Shown: positions 46,512-57,349, counted from the stretch's first letter. The stretch is DNA of 64,000 nucleotides from Eubacterium plexicaudatum ASF492 (GCF_000364225.2 NZ_AQFT02000001.1:744001-808000); one strand, 5' to 3'. The notes: generated by a model from the letters alone, not told the origin. Numbers and translations are program-made.

Positions 46512-48124
46512 TTATTTCACTTCATATTTATTGGATTTCCGACACTGCTCTGGCAGGTTTGGAGACCATGGGAGCAGGTCTTCCAGAAAATCTCGGTTTG
46601 TGTCGTCTTCGTGTTTCGGTATCTCAGTCAGGAGATACTCCACGTATTCATAGACTTTCAGATCGTTTGCCTTAGCAGTTTCGGTAATGCTGTAGATAAT
46701 CGCGCTGGATCTGGCTCCGCGGATGGTGTCGATCAGCTTCCAGTTGTGCCTTCCGATACAAAAACCACGCAGTGTGGATTCTGTTGCATTGTTGTCCAGA
46801 GGGACTTCACCGTCTTCCAGAAATACGCGCAGATATCTTTCCTGATTCACGGAATAGGCAAAGGCTTTTCCTGTCTGGGATTTTGGCAGGACTTCACTCT
46901 GGTGTTTTTTACCCACACAAAATAAGCGTCAACCAGGGGTTTTAGTTCCAGCTGCCTCCTGTGCTGCCGTTGTGCTGGTGTAAGCTCTGCCAGATCATTG
47001 TCCAGTTTATAGATCGCCCCGATCTGCTTTAGGGCATCATAGGCAAGCGTACCTTTACGCTCTTTTTCATCCTTTATAGCTTTCTGCGCATCTGCATATT
47101 TACGCCTCGCATGTGCCCAGCAGCCAGCAATCGTCAGGCCGGGGGTTTTTTCTTCCAGGGAATGGTATGCCTGGTAACCGTCTGTAACACATACTCCCTG
47201 AAAATCTTTCAGAAACTCCTCTGGATGATCCTCCTTCCTGTCTTTCTGGTATTCATACAGGACGATGGCTTCCTCATAAGATTTCCCGGTGCGGTAAATC
47301 CACATATAACTCTTTGAGCCGGCAGCTCTCCCGTCTTTTGAAACTTCGACAGTGGTTTCGTCTGCCTGCAGCACATGATACTGGTATAGAAGCTTATGCA
47401 GATAGTCATACAGAACTGCAAGATAGCGATCAGCACACTCGATCGTCCAGTTCGCCATGTTCTGGCGGTTCAGGTTCACATCGTTGCGCTTGAACTCCTG
47501 CTCCATACGGTAAAGCGGAAGGGAGTTGACATATTTTCCATTGATGATGGCAGCTTCCAGGGATGGAGTGACAATGCTTCCCCGCAGCAGATCCTTTGGA
47601 CGCTGTGCCTTTACAACGGTTTCATCATCCATACCGGCATAAACCGCTACATGGTGTTCTTTTACTTCAAAAGAAGCCGGATGGAATTCCAGCCTTTTAT
47701 ATACTTCATCTGGAAGACGCTTATATTTTCCATCCGGAAATGCTTCTTTTAGTTCTTCTTCTGACATTTCATGTTTTATAACCGTTACAGGCATTCCTTT
47801 TAAGTCGTCTTCACGTTTCCCTTTCTGCTTCTTTTTCCTGCGGATGACAACTTTCTCAAAATCCGGTTCTTCTGCCTGTGTGCCCGGTTCGCTGGCTGTG
47901 GCTTCCGGTTCGTTAAAAAACAGGCTCATCTGCCCGTCAATCACATTCATTTTTTCAGAATGCCGTCCGAAACGCTGTCCGCGCAGAATGGCTATCTGTT
48001 CTAGGATCAGTTCCTGGTTTTGAGTCATCCGGGCAATATTTTTCTGCAGCGAGAGTATGATCCCGATGAGTTCATCCCTGTCGGCATTATTCAGTTCATC
48101 TGCTGTATAGATCATCTTTTTCAT
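46512..48124 (-). pseudogene. tnpC: IS66 transposase TnpC, frameshifted
   Basis: ATG at 48124 reads KKMIYTADELNNADRDELIG, with coiled coil, LQADETTVEVSK, TDGYQAYHSLEE, and then, after a break near 46908 where an A is missing (VWVKN versus VWVKKHQSE), DNNATESTLRGFCIGRHNW with the catalytic Glu. About 538 residues when rejoined. The body is otherwise complete. Confidence 0.82.
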
Positions 48125-48392
48125 ATCACAATTATAGCAGAAACAGGATATTCCTGCTGAAAAATTTTTGACCGGCTTCGTCAAAATGACGACAGACTAT
48201 ACCGTCACAAAAGGCGCTTTCAAAGATATCGGATTATTTTTTGGATTTAATTAGAAAAAAGCGCAAAGCTGTTTCTGAAAGCTGCACAGGACGTTTCTGT
48301 ACAGCTTTCTTCCCTGTACAGAAACGGGAAAGCGACACCGGAAAAGGGGCAGGAAATTTCTATGTTTTGCACAAAACCTGTCATCATGCCTG

Positions 48393-48752
48393 TCAGCAGG
48401 TCCTTTCCGGTGTGACTTCCTGGATCCTTCTTTTCTGCTCGACGGCAAGCCCCTGCATCAGCCATGTGAACTGTTCCGGTGTGATCTCACGGGCTTCTGA
48501 CGCTGTTCTTGGCCACTGAAAGCGCCCCGCTTCGAGTCTTTTATAAACAAGCACAAAGCCGTCGCCTTCCCATAAAAGTCCTTTGATGCGGTCTGTCCGC
48601 CTGCCGCAGAACAGAAAAAGGCAGCCTTTTTGAAACGGGTCCAGCGAAAAATGATCCTGTACAACTCTGGCCAGGCCGTCGATTCCAAAACGGAGATCCG
48701 TGTAGCCGTACGCCAGGTAAATCCGGCTGTATCGTTTTACATTACCAAGCAT
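48393..48752 (-). CDS. tnpB: IS66 accessory protein TnpB
   Basis: 119 residues from ATG at 48752: SRIYLAYGYTDLRFGIDGLA, CLFLFCGRRTDRIKGLLWEG and GFVLVYKRLEAGRFQWPR are standard IS66 Orf2 blocks. The IS200-like insertion lies just upstream, separating it from tnpA and probably from its promoter. Confidence 0.88.
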   Translation of the reverse strand: MLGNVKRYSRIYLAYGYTDLRFGIDGLARVVQDHFSLDPFQKGCLFLFCGRRTDRIKGLLWEGDGFVLVYKRLEAGRFQWPRTASEAREITPEQFTWLMQGLAVEQKRRIQEVTPERTC

Positions 48753-48766
48753 TGGCCAGCGCCTCC

Positions 48767-49495
48767 ATAACTGAACGTCCATTAAGCCCCCAGCAGAGCT
48801 GGGGAGAATAGAGTGAGCAGTAGCGATCCCTAAAGTACCAAAAATAAAACCTCCATGTTATCATAGATTTGGGTCTAGGCAACCTAATCAACAATAGCAG
48901 GAGGTATCCATAATGGATAATCAGATTTTAGCACATACCAAGTATAATTGCACGTATCATATTGTTTTTATTCCGAAATATCGCCGGAAAGTAATGTATG
49001 GGAAGATTGGGAAAGAGGTTGGCGAGATATTGTCCACAGTATGTAAAATCACAGGAGTAAAATTGATAAAAGGCGGAGTATGTCCAAACCATGTACATCT
49101 GTATGTTTCGATTCCGCCCAAGATGAGTATCTCGGAAGTGATGTCAAAATTGAAAGGAAAGAGTGCCCTGATGATATTTGACCGACACCCAGAATACAGG
49201 GACAAGTATGGCAGACATTTTTGGGCAAGAGGATATTATGCCGAGACGATTGGGCAAGTGAACGAAGAGACAATCAAAAAGTACATCGAAGAGCAGGAGG
49301 AATGCAGTAGAATGGAAGGATAAAGAGCCTCTTTTAAGAGGCAGCCAAGTACCAGAGGTTAGTGAAATACTGCCTATAGGCAGCACCGAAAAAGGGGTTG
49401 CTTAGACACCGCCTATAGGCGGTACCGAAAAATGCCCCGGAGGGGTTCATCCAAACCACCGGCAGAGCCGGTGGTCAAGCCGTATGGCTGTGATT
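48767..49495 (+). mobile_element. IS200-group element, copy A
   Basis: 729 bases, with subterminal hairpins CCCCAGCAGAGCTGGGG at the left and ACCACCGGCAGAGCCGGTGGT at the right. An apparently identical copy is at 56621-57349. No target duplication can be assigned. Confidence 0.85.
48913..49323 (+). CDS. tnpA: IS200-type Y1 transposase TnpA, copy A
   Basis: 136 residues from ATG 48913 (SD AGGAGG). YHIVFIPKYRRKVMYGKIG, CPNHVHLYVSIPPKMS (HUH motif HVH) and KYIEEQEE (Tyr nucleophile) are all present. Intact, and its product is identical to that of copy B, so this element has moved very recently. Confidence 0.93.
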   Translation: MDNQILAHTKYNCTYHIVFIPKYRRKVMYGKIGKEVGEILSTVCKITGVKLIKGGVCPNHVHLYVSIPPKMSISEVMSKLKGKSALMIFDRHPEYRDKYGRHFWARGYYAETIGQVNEETIKKYIEEQEECSRMEG

Positions 49496-49810
49496 TTTTT
49501 GGATAAAACCTGCCGAAGCAGATTCGGTTACTTCTATGGTAATATTTCCTTTTCTGATAACCGCTGCGGCTGGTGCAGGGAGCTGCTCTTGACAGATGTC
49601 TGCCGAAATTTCAACAAAAGGCGATGCCTGCGGGGGGTGTCCTGTATTTTCCACTGCCTTCCTGCGGAGTATTCTCAGCCAGTAATAATACCTGGACTCT
49701 TTGATATTCCTGTCATGACACCATTCCCTGACGGTCATGCCGCTTTCCATGCGTTCCTTTATGAGCACGGCCCAGCGCTCTGCGATTACATCGTGTTTTA
49801 AATCTGACAC
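49496..49810 (-). pseudogene. tnpA: IS66 TnpA, C-terminus removed by IS200-type insertion
   Basis: ATG at 49810 reads ERWAVLIKERMESGMTVREW and SRYYYWLRILRRKAV (HTH), then ITIEVTESASAGF. The native C-terminus after about residue 104 is replaced by sequence of the inserted element. Confidence 0.75.
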
Positions 49811-51200
49811 TAACTACACCTCACTTTCAAAACTGGTATGAGTTTTCAAAGCTATGTACATGGACTGTGAAAAGTGATATAAGTTTTCACAGTTTCAATA
49901 GTAACTAATAATAGCCTTGAGATAGATTATTCTCAAGGCCATTATATACAAATTTCTTCTATTATGCACGGTACGCGCTTTTTACCGTTTACGTAAAGAA
50001 AACGATGCATGGGCATTTAATTTATTTCAAAAGGCTTTGACTACTAGTGATAAAACTGTAATCTGCAATTTTTTAGCGTATTTATATGAAGAAGGTTGCT
50101 TCAATAGGGAATATGGTAATCCAAAGGATTTATTTGAGGAAATTGTACGTCCGATCCCATTTTTTTATTTAGGAAATATGTATGCAAAAGGTATAGGTGT
50201 ATCAAAAAATATTAAAAAAGCTTTGAATTATTATGAATCTGCAGTTAATATAGGTCATAAAGAGGCAATGTATGAATTATATAGTATCTATGATTCTAAT
50301 ACAGAATTTGAAAATAAAGAAGAAGCGTTAAAATGGCTGAAAGCAATAGCAGAGATTGATAATTCATTTCAAGCAGAGCTTGCCTATCGGTTAATAGATG
50401 GAATTGGCTGTACTTGTTCTGAACAAAATGATAATCAGGCATTTGAGTTGTTGAAGAAAGCTTCGCAATCTGGGGATAAGGATGTAATTCATAATTTGGC
50501 TTTTTTGTATGAAAAGGGACGTGGTTGCGAAGTAAATTATGAAAAGGCTAAAGAATTGTTTGAAAAAGCATCATTCCCGTCTTCACTCATGTTTTTAGGG
50601 GATATGTACGAGAATGGTTTGGGCGTGCCAAAAGATATAAAGAAGGCTTTAGAATATTATGAAGCAGCTTATAGTGCAGGTCATCAGGGAGCAATATATT
50701 ATCTATTTGATATTTATGATTCTGATACAGAATATGGGAATAAAGAAGATGCGCTAAAATGGCTGAAAACAATAGAAAAGATTGATAATTCATTTCAAGC
50801 AGAGTTTGCCTATCGGTTAATAGATGGAATTGGCTGTACTTGTTCTGAACAAAATGATGGGCAAGCATTTGAATTATTGAAAAAGGCTTCACAGTCTGGC
50901 AATAAAACGGCTATTCATAATATGGCATGGTTATATAAAAAAGGGCGTGGCTGTGATATTAATTATCAAAAAGCAAAGGAGCTTTTTGAGGAAGCATCAA
51001 GACCACATTCATTTTATCATTTAGGAGATATGTATGAAAATGGTTTAGGTGTAACAAAGGATATGGAAAAAGCCATAGAGTATTATAAAATAGGCGCAGA
51101 GAAAGGCAGTGAAAGTGCAATTAACCGTTTGCAAGAATTGAATGAAAATGTGTAAAGGAAGAAACAGAAACATTAATGTGAAATAGAAGGGTGTGATTAT

Positions 51201-51671
51201 TTGAGAGAAGATTTATTGACTGTATTGATTGATCAAGTGCAAAGCAATAGAACAAAGGATTATATTACAAATCGTATTTTGCCTCTAATGGAATGGTATA
51301 GTGTAAAAAGTAAGAAAAACCGTACTCGATATCATTTTTGGATGACAATTTCCATTTCTATTGGAGCTATGATCCCTGTGTTATCTGTTTTTGCAGATGG
51401 TGCAATATGGGTGAAAGTTCTTATTGCTACTCTAAGTTCGGCTGTGACAGCAAGTAATGCATACATCTCATTGTATAACTTTAAGGACTTATGGATGATA
51501 TATCGAAATATGCGTGAGAACTTATTGCGAATTTTATATTGCTATTTTAATAATGCAGGTGCTTTTTCGCAAAGTATTACACAAGAGGAAAAGGATATCT
51601 TATTAATAGACTCTTGTGAAGAAAAGATATCTTACGAAACTAATATGTGGATGTCTGTCATAAAGGGATAG
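51201..51671 (+). CDS. SLATT/DUF4231 two-helix membrane protein
   Basis: TTG 51201 (SD GAAGGGTG), 156 residues. RYHFWMTISISIGAMIPVLS and VKVLIATLSSAVTASNAYIS are two membrane helices, followed by YNFKDLWMIYRNMRENLLRI and an acidic tail. This is the SLATT/DUF4231 layout: pore-forming effectors associated with SMODS, SLOG and TIR-type nucleotide signalling. Lying 45 bases after the TIR-Sel1 gene it is probably co-transcribed and could act as membrane effector in the same abortive system (inference). Confidence 0.75.
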   Translation: MREDLLTVLIDQVQSNRTKDYITNRILPLMEWYSVKSKKNRTRYHFWMTISISIGAMIPVLSVFADGAIWVKVLIATLSSAVTASNAYISLYNFKDLWMIYRNMRENLLRILYCYFNNAGAFSQSITQEEKDILLIDSCEEKISYETNMWMSVIKG

Positions 51672-52037
51672 ATATTAGTATTGAAATGGAACTGAAAGAT
51701 AAATAGACAAATTTTTATATGTTTAGACATAATTTATACTTTATTTACAAAATATTTTTAGTCCGTGCTTGACAGAAACTGACGAAGGGATAACCGTGTC
51801 GAAAAATAGGTTTTATTGTCAAAAAGTGATAGAATTTGAAATAAAAAGGTATAAAATCGTTCGGTTTTTCAAGTGTTACCACTTTTCTAAAAAAGCGATA
51901 GAAATAAATAGTCAGTGAAAATACATTAAAGATTTTATTAATAGCTTGACTTCTTTAGTGCATTATTCCAAAATAGATAGTAGAATCAGATGGAATAAAG
52001 GATATGGATTTTTAGAAATCAAAATAGAAAGGAAAGT
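51672..52037. other. Gap holding attachment-like repeat 3
   Basis: Apart from the repeat at 51735-51848 and an imperfect inverted repeat after it (AAAAAGTGATA with TTACCACTTTTC) no gene or clear promoter is seen. Confidence 0.5.
51735..51848 (+). repeat. Attachment-like repeat 3 (cassette II / cassette III)
   Basis: Right arm TATACTTTATTTACAAAATA then TTTTTAGTCCGTGCTTGACA and GAAACTGAC (core), left arm GAAGGGATAACCGTGTCGAA then AAATAGG and CAAAAAGTGATAGAATTTG. Confidence 0.85.
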
Positions 52038-52559
52038 ATGGAAATAGAGATTTTAATTGATTCACTGACAAATTGTCTTATTTGTACTGAAACAGGTGAA
52101 GAATGTAACACAGAATATTGTCTTGCTACGAAAACTATTACAAAGCGGGACGCTATACAATTGAAAGAAGAAGGATGGAAATTTGATTGGAGTATACCTC
52201 ATAAAAATGGATATGAGGTATATGAGCTATTATTAGAGGGTAGTGAAGATGTGCAGGGACGAATTGCTTTAAAGCATATAAGAGATCAGTATTATACACA
52301 TGTAGATATTGTGGAGGCTGCACCTTTCAATATAGGAAAAACCGGAAAATATAAAGGAGTTGGCGCCCATTTATTTGCGATAGCCTGTAAACTCAGTTGG
52401 GATACAGGAAATGAGGGTTATGTACAGTTTACAGCAAAAACGGATCTTGTGGCACATTATCAAAAAACGCTGAATGCAAAGATGATTGACTGGCATACTT
52501 TATATATAGACTCATATGGAGCTATCGAATTAATAAACAAGTATTTCAAGGAGGTTTAG
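52038..52559 (+). CDS. GNAT-like acetyltransferase domain protein
   Basis: ATG 52038 (SD AAAGGAAAG), 173 residues. The C-terminal half has the GNAT pattern: VQGRIALKHIRDQYYTHVDI, KYKGVGAHLFAIACKLSWDT (acetyl-CoA loop GxGxxL-like) and GYVQFTAKTDLVAHYQKTLN. The N-terminus carries CLICTETGEECNTEYC, four cysteines that might bind metal. Five bases separate it from the 62-residue ORF whose SD overlaps its stop. The pairing resembles GNAT toxin systems, though the order and the partner are not standard. Confidence 0.65.
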   Translation: MEIEILIDSLTNCLICTETGEECNTEYCLATKTITKRDAIQLKEEGWKFDWSIPHKNGYEVYELLLEGSEDVQGRIALKHIRDQYYTHVDIVEAAPFNIGKTGKYKGVGAHLFAIACKLSWDTGNEGYVQFTAKTDLVAHYQKTLNAKMIDWHTLYIDSYGAIELINKYFKEV

Positions 52560-52563
52560 TAAT

Positions 52564-52752
52564 ATGATAGTAGCTGAAAGGAAAAACAGGACAGTTTTGG
52601 ATAAGTTTGACAGATTTGGTGAAATGATGACAGATGGCAGGTTAACAATGCCCTCAGATGGGAAAATATATCGGCTGCGAGAAGCAATTTTATTATCTAA
52701 GAAGTTGGGAAGACCTTTATCGGAGGAAGAAATGAAGCAGTTTGAATTATAA
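52564..52752 (+). CDS. 62-residue partner of the GNAT protein
   Basis: ATG 52564 (SD AAGGAGGT inside the upstream stop region). KNRTVLDKFDRFGEMMTDGR, LTMPSDGKIYRLREAILLSK and GRPLSEEEMKQFEL are predicted helices without a recognised DNA-binding motif. Tight coupling with the GNAT gene suggests an antitoxin or chaperone-like role. Confidence 0.6.
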   Translation: MIVAERKNRTVLDKFDRFGEMMTDGRLTMPSDGKIYRLREAILLSKKLGRPLSEEEMKQFEL

Positions 52753-53746
52753 TGCAAAATTGTTTTGGATATATTTTTTGGGGGGGGGAAGAATGCCGTA
52801 GAAAAATTACATTTAGTAATTATAAATTTAATGTATTGGAGCGTGGTAAATATGGGATTACAGCCTAAAATTAATGGAAAAACAGTAGAACGTGCGTATG
52901 AGGATTATAGAAATGGAATTTATTTAGTTAACCGCAGATACCAAAGAAAACTTGTTTGGAATATTAGTGAAAAGGAAGCGTTTATTGATTCATTAAAAAA
53001 TGGATATCCAGTGCCATTGTTTTTATTTTCTGTCAATGAATATAAAGGCCAGAGAAGACAGGAAATAATAGATGGTATGCAAAGATTAAATGCAATATTT
53101 GGATTTATAGAAAATGAATTTAAAATGGATGGATATTATTTTGATTTATCATCAACAGCTTTGACAAAGCAATTATTAGATGAAAATGTATTAAATCAAA
53201 AAGAACCAGTTTTGGATAGGAAAAGCTGCGTCAATATTGTGAGTTATGAATTGCCGTTTTCGAGTTATGATGAGGATAATCCAGAAATTATTGATGAGGT
53301 TTTCAGAAGGATAAATTCCAATGGAAAACATCTCTCAAGGCAGGAGATAAGACAGGCAGGTGCGACTGGTGAATTTGCAGAACTAGTGCGTGTTTTGTCA
53401 ACAAAATTACGTGGAGATGCAGCTCTGACGATTAAATTATGGATTTATCAGTGCCAATTACATATATCTTTCAATATATTGCAACTTTTGATGATAGTAT
53501 TTTAAAACAAAAAACTCCCCCTGCTGTAATTTTGAAAACGCTTTTAGGTTATTGTGCCATATCCGGGCATCCCCCCCTTTCCAGTGCATTCCATTACCGG
53601 AACCTTATCTGAAAGCGCTTTCCTGTTTCATGCCTGTGTTCTGATAACTTTATATTCTGGAATGATTCAAATATCCGGCTGTGCTTTTCCGACAGGGACA
53701 GCGCTGTGCTTTTCCAGAGTTTTCCCACGCCTCCATTATCTGGGAT

Positions 53747-55643
53747 GAGCGGTCTCGGAAACTCTTTAAGCCCGAATTTCCGCTCTTTTTTCATGTTCTT
53801 CTTTTTTGCTTTCCTCCATATCCCGGAAAACATTTTTGTTAAATTTTCAAAAAGTATTGACATATAAGTCAAAATGTGCGGCGCGTTTGGTGACCATATA
53901 CGCCAGTCACCAAACGCGCCCCTTGTAGTTAAGAAGCGTCTGTGCCACACGCACAGCATTAAACTAAACTACTAGGAGGTGCACTTTATGATCAAGTACT
54001 GGCAGTCCATGCAAGATTACAAGTACTTTCTCAACGAATCCAAAGTCTATTTCGATTCCTCTGAAAGAGTCCGGCTCCATACGGAGCTTTGGAAGCCATG
54101 GCAGAAACTCCGCCTTTTCAATACCGATAAGGCCATGGAGTTCCGTCTGCCCTTTTACTCCAACACTGGCAGGCCCGCTAAGAACCAGCCACAAATCTTA
54201 AGGTCTTTTATCCTTTTCTTTCTTCTATTTTCAGAAGGTTTGGCCAAGCTATCCCTTACCCTTTGGGTCGACAGGCTCAAACATGACCGCCTCCTTGCCG
54301 CTCTCATCGGCTGCACTACGGATTCCCTGCCGCCCCTCGGTTCTTATTTTGACTTCATGGACAGGCTCTGGGCTGCACCGCCAACGGACTTATATGCGCG
54401 GGACAAACTGCTTCCGGCTTCCTGGAACACCAAAAAGCCGGATAAGCCCAAAGGCAAAAAACAGAAAGCACAGGAGGCAAAGCCCAAAATCACAGAATCT
54501 ATCGAAAAACGGCTCATGAGCGGGAAGGATATCCCTTTTAACTTTGAAGGGCGGCTGCAGCGCTTCTTCTATCACGTGGCTGTCCTGCCTTCCATGGAAT
54601 CCGGCCTCATACCAAGGGAACACCTTACGGTTTCCGGAGACGGCACCGCCGTGCATACCCATGCCTGCCCACGCGGGCACCACAGGGTTGGCGCACCGGA
54701 AAACCTGCGGCATTTCCCCGACCCCGATGCTTCCTGGGGCTGGGACAGCGACCTGGAAAAATATTACTTCGGCTACACTTTGTTCCAATTATCCTGCTAT
54801 AACAGTGAACTCAGGACAGATCTCCCCCTGCTTCTGCGTTTTACCAGTGCAAAGCGTCATGATTCGGTCAATTTCCTTGTCGCTTTCCATGAACTGGAAA
54901 AACATATGCCGGCTGTTTCCACCTCGAATATGTGCCTGGATTCTGCAATGGACAATTACCCCACCTACCGGATCCTTAAAAACAGGGGAATACGGGCCTT
55001 CATCGACCTGAACGACAAATGCGGCCGGCCAAAAACAATTCCTGATACCATCACCATTGACAAAGATGGAACGCCCTTATGTCAGGAAAAACTGCGCATG
55101 AAGCCTAACGGTTATGACAGATCCAGCGGTTACCTCATGTGGCGCTGCCCCTATGGGAAAGATCACTGTTCCAAATGTAAAAACTCCTGCACCGATTCCA
55201 AATATGGGAGAGTCGTCAAGACCCGGCCCGAATGGGATATCCGGCTTTACACCGACGTCCCCCGCGGCACAGATGCTTATAAGAAGATTTATAATCAACG
55301 CACCGCCACGGAACGTATCAACAACCGCATCCTCAATGATTACGGACTGCACCGTATGTTCATACACACAAAGGAGCATTATTCTTTCATGACAACCATG
55401 ATTGGAATCTGCATCCATCTGGATGCCCGCTATAAACAGCAGGTGCAGGCAGTGGCATAAACCAAGTTTCCTGCTTCCGGATTCTTTCAGGCCTGTTTTT
55501 CGACAGGTTTTAAAGTCATGCACATTTTTATTCTTTATGCTCTCTGGACTGCTCAAGCCCCATAATCATCCATCCCTTATCCCTCTCATTTCTGAAAATC
55601 AACCTTTTCCTGCTTATTCTCTATTGAGTTTCCGAGAGTGCTC
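53747..55643 (+). mobile_element. IS1182-like insertion sequence, copy B
   Basis: 1,897 bases, the same length and ends as copy A, with target duplication GGGAT (53742-53746, 55644-55648). Confidence 0.92.
53988..55460 (+). CDS. IS1182-family transposase, copy B
   Basis: 490 residues, intact, nearly identical to copy A at 5551-7023. ATG 53988 has SD AGGAGGTG. DDE segments VSGDGTAVHTHA, LDSAMDNYPTYRIL and RTATERINNRIL. Either copy could supply transposase for both. Two directly usable copies in inverse orientation flank nearly 46 kb and could mediate inversion of it. Confidence 0.92.
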   Translation: MIKYWQSMQDYKYFLNESKVYFDSSERVRLHTELWKPWQKLRLFNTDKAMEFRLPFYSNTGRPAKNQPQILRSFILFFLLFSEGLAKLSLTLWVDRLKHDRLLAALIGCTTDSLPPLGSYFDFMDRLWAAPPTDLYARDKLLPASWNTKKPDKPKGKKQKAQEAKPKITESIEKRLMSGKDIPFNFEGRLQRFFYHVAVLPSMESGLIPREHLTVSGDGTAVHTHACPRGHHRVGAPENLRHFPDPDASWGWDSDLEKYYFGYTLFQLSCYNSELRTDLPLLLRFTSAKRHDSVNFLVAFHELEKHMPAVSTSNMCLDSAMDNYPTYRILKNRGIRAFIDLNDKCGRPKTIPDTITIDKDGTPLCQEKLRMKPNGYDRSSGYLMWRCPYGKDHCSKCKNSCTDSKYGRVVKTRPEWDIRLYTDVPRGTDAYKKIYNQRTATERINNRILNDYGLHRMFIHTKEHYSFMTTMIGICIHLDARYKQQVQAVA

Positions 55644-56620
55644 GGGATATCATATGCCCGATCTGTATCAGGTAATAATGGTTTTTCAATGCCTGATAGT
55701 TCCTGCTGAATAAATGTTCCAGATAATATCCGTGTTTTTTCTGCGCGTTAAAGCCTTCGTTTTCTATTTTCCACCGCCTCCTTCCGGCTTCCACCAGTGC
55801 AGCCACATTTTTCTGATTAACGGGAAGGTCCGTCAGAAACAGGAACCCTGCCTTTATGTTTTCTGTCTCCCCTTTCCTGCTTCCCTTTTTTATCAGCACA
55901 TCCCGCTCCTCCCTGTATTCTGCAATGTTTACCTTATGACCGTTATAATCAATGTCCGTAACGAAATCATGCCAGCATGTTCCGTTAATGAGTTCCTGTT
56001 TCCGGCAGTTTTTCTCTGTTTTTTTCAGCCTGCCGTATTCATCTGAAACCGTCGGAATGCTGCCTTCCTTATACCGCAGAATATAGCGCCATCCGCTGTC
56101 GCGGCATTTTATGAAAAAATTCTCACATGCATAAAGGCTGTCTGCGCAAAGGCAGACAGGAAGCTTTGGAAATTCTTTCTTAAGCCGTTCCATCAGTCTG
56201 TAGCATGCTTTCAGCTCACAGTCCTGTTTTTCTGCTTCTTCCCCGCCGGTATTTTCTACAAATTCTGTCATAATGCTTACAATAATGTCCGGATGGAGAA
56301 CAATTTTTGCTTCCAGTATATAATAGTAATATTCCGTATACTCCCTGCCAGTCCCCTTATTATGAACCCTGTACAGGCTTTTTGCATCCAGTTTTCTGCG
56401 GCTGCTGTGAATCTGCGTCCCGTCTGCAATCACCTGCCAGTATCTGTTCCGGATTCGTGCACCTGCAAATGCGCGGCTGCGCACCAGCCTGTATACAAGC
56501 CGGCAGACAGTATCCTGCAGTTCTTCCGGATCCAGCCTTTCAAGGTATTTATTTATCGTTTCCCAGTAAGGAATTTCATCTGCGGATGCGCTTTCCCCGC
56601 ACATTTCCCAGATATTCTGT

Positions 56621-57349
56621 ATAACTGAACGTCCATTAAGCCCCCAGCAGAGCTGGGGAGAATAGAGTGAGCAGTAGCGATCCCTAAAGTACCAAAAATA
56701 AAACCTCCATGTTATCATAGATTTGGGTCTAGGCAACCTAATCAACAATAGCAGGAGGTATCCATAATGGATAATCAGATTTTAGCACATACCAAGTATA
56801 ATTGCACGTATCATATTGTTTTTATTCCGAAATATCGCCGGAAAGTAATGTATGGGAAGATTGGGAAAGAGGTTGGCGAGATATTGTCCACAGTATGTAA
56901 AATCACAGGAGTAAAATTGATAAAAGGCGGAGTATGTCCAAACCATGTACATCTGTATGTTTCGATTCCGCCCAAGATGAGTATCTCGGAAGTGATGTCA
57001 AAATTGAAAGGAAAGAGTGCCCTGATGATATTTGACCGACACCCAGAATACAGGGACAAGTATGGCAGACATTTTTGGGCAAGAGGATATTATGCCGAGA
57101 CGATTGGGCAAGTGAACGAAGAGACAATCAAAAAGTACATCGAAGAGCAGGAGGAATGCAGTAGAATGGAAGGATAAAGAGCCTCTTTTAAGAGGCAGCC
57201 AAGTACCAGAGGTTAGTGAAATACTGCCTATAGGCAGCACCGAAAAAGGGGTTGCTTAGACACCGCCTATAGGCGGTACCGAAAAATGCCCCGGAGGGGT
57301 TCATCCAAACCACCGGCAGAGCCGGTGGTCAAGCCGTATGGCTGTGATT
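56621..57349 (+). mobile_element. IS200-group element, copy B
   Basis: Same 729 bases as copy A, inserted in the N-terminal part of the IS4-superfamily transposase. Hairpins at both ends as in copy A. Confidence 0.85.
56767..57177 (+). CDS. tnpA: IS200-type Y1 transposase TnpA, copy B
   Basis: 136 residues, identical in sequence to the product at 48913-49323, with SD AGGAGG, HUH motif in CPNHVHLYVS and Tyr in KYIEEQEE. Intact and presumably active. Confidence 0.93.
   Translation: MDNQILAHTKYNCTYHIVFIPKYRRKVMYGKIGKEVGEILSTVCKITGVKLIKGGVCPNHVHLYVSIPPKMSISEVMSKLKGKSALMIFDRHPEYRDKYGRHFWARGYYAETIGQVNEETIKKYIEEQEECSRMEG

Larger units (their letters stand above)
46438..49992 (-). mobile_element. 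IS66-family element inserted in the TIR-Sel1 gene
   Basis: Ends GTAAACGGTAAAACGCGAGTACC-like (GTAAACGGTAAA) and the complement of 49970-49992, with an exact 8-base duplication GTAAAGAA (46430-46437, 49993-50000). Unrelated in sequence to the IS66 at 14348. An IS200-type element sits inside it at 48767-49495. Confidence 0.9.
44344..51155 (+). pseudogene. TIR-Sel1 repeat protein interrupted by IS66
   Basis: ATG 44344 (SD GAGGAGAG). Removing 46438-50000 and correcting three one-base losses (about 44727, 44905, 45083, all in T or A runs) gives about 1,080 residues. TIR domain: AYIFVSYGHKDYQKILPILK and GIEWGSEWPDTIAKHLSDS, with the Glu expected of NAD-hydrolysing TIRs. A middle region of unknown fold is followed by many Sel1-like repeats (NIKKALNYYESAVNIGHKEA, YEKGRGCEVNYEKAKELFEK, MYENGLGVPKDIKKALEYYE). 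Sel1 repeats probably sense or scaffold, TIR depletes NAD. Partner: the SLATT protein downstream. Confidence 0.78.
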
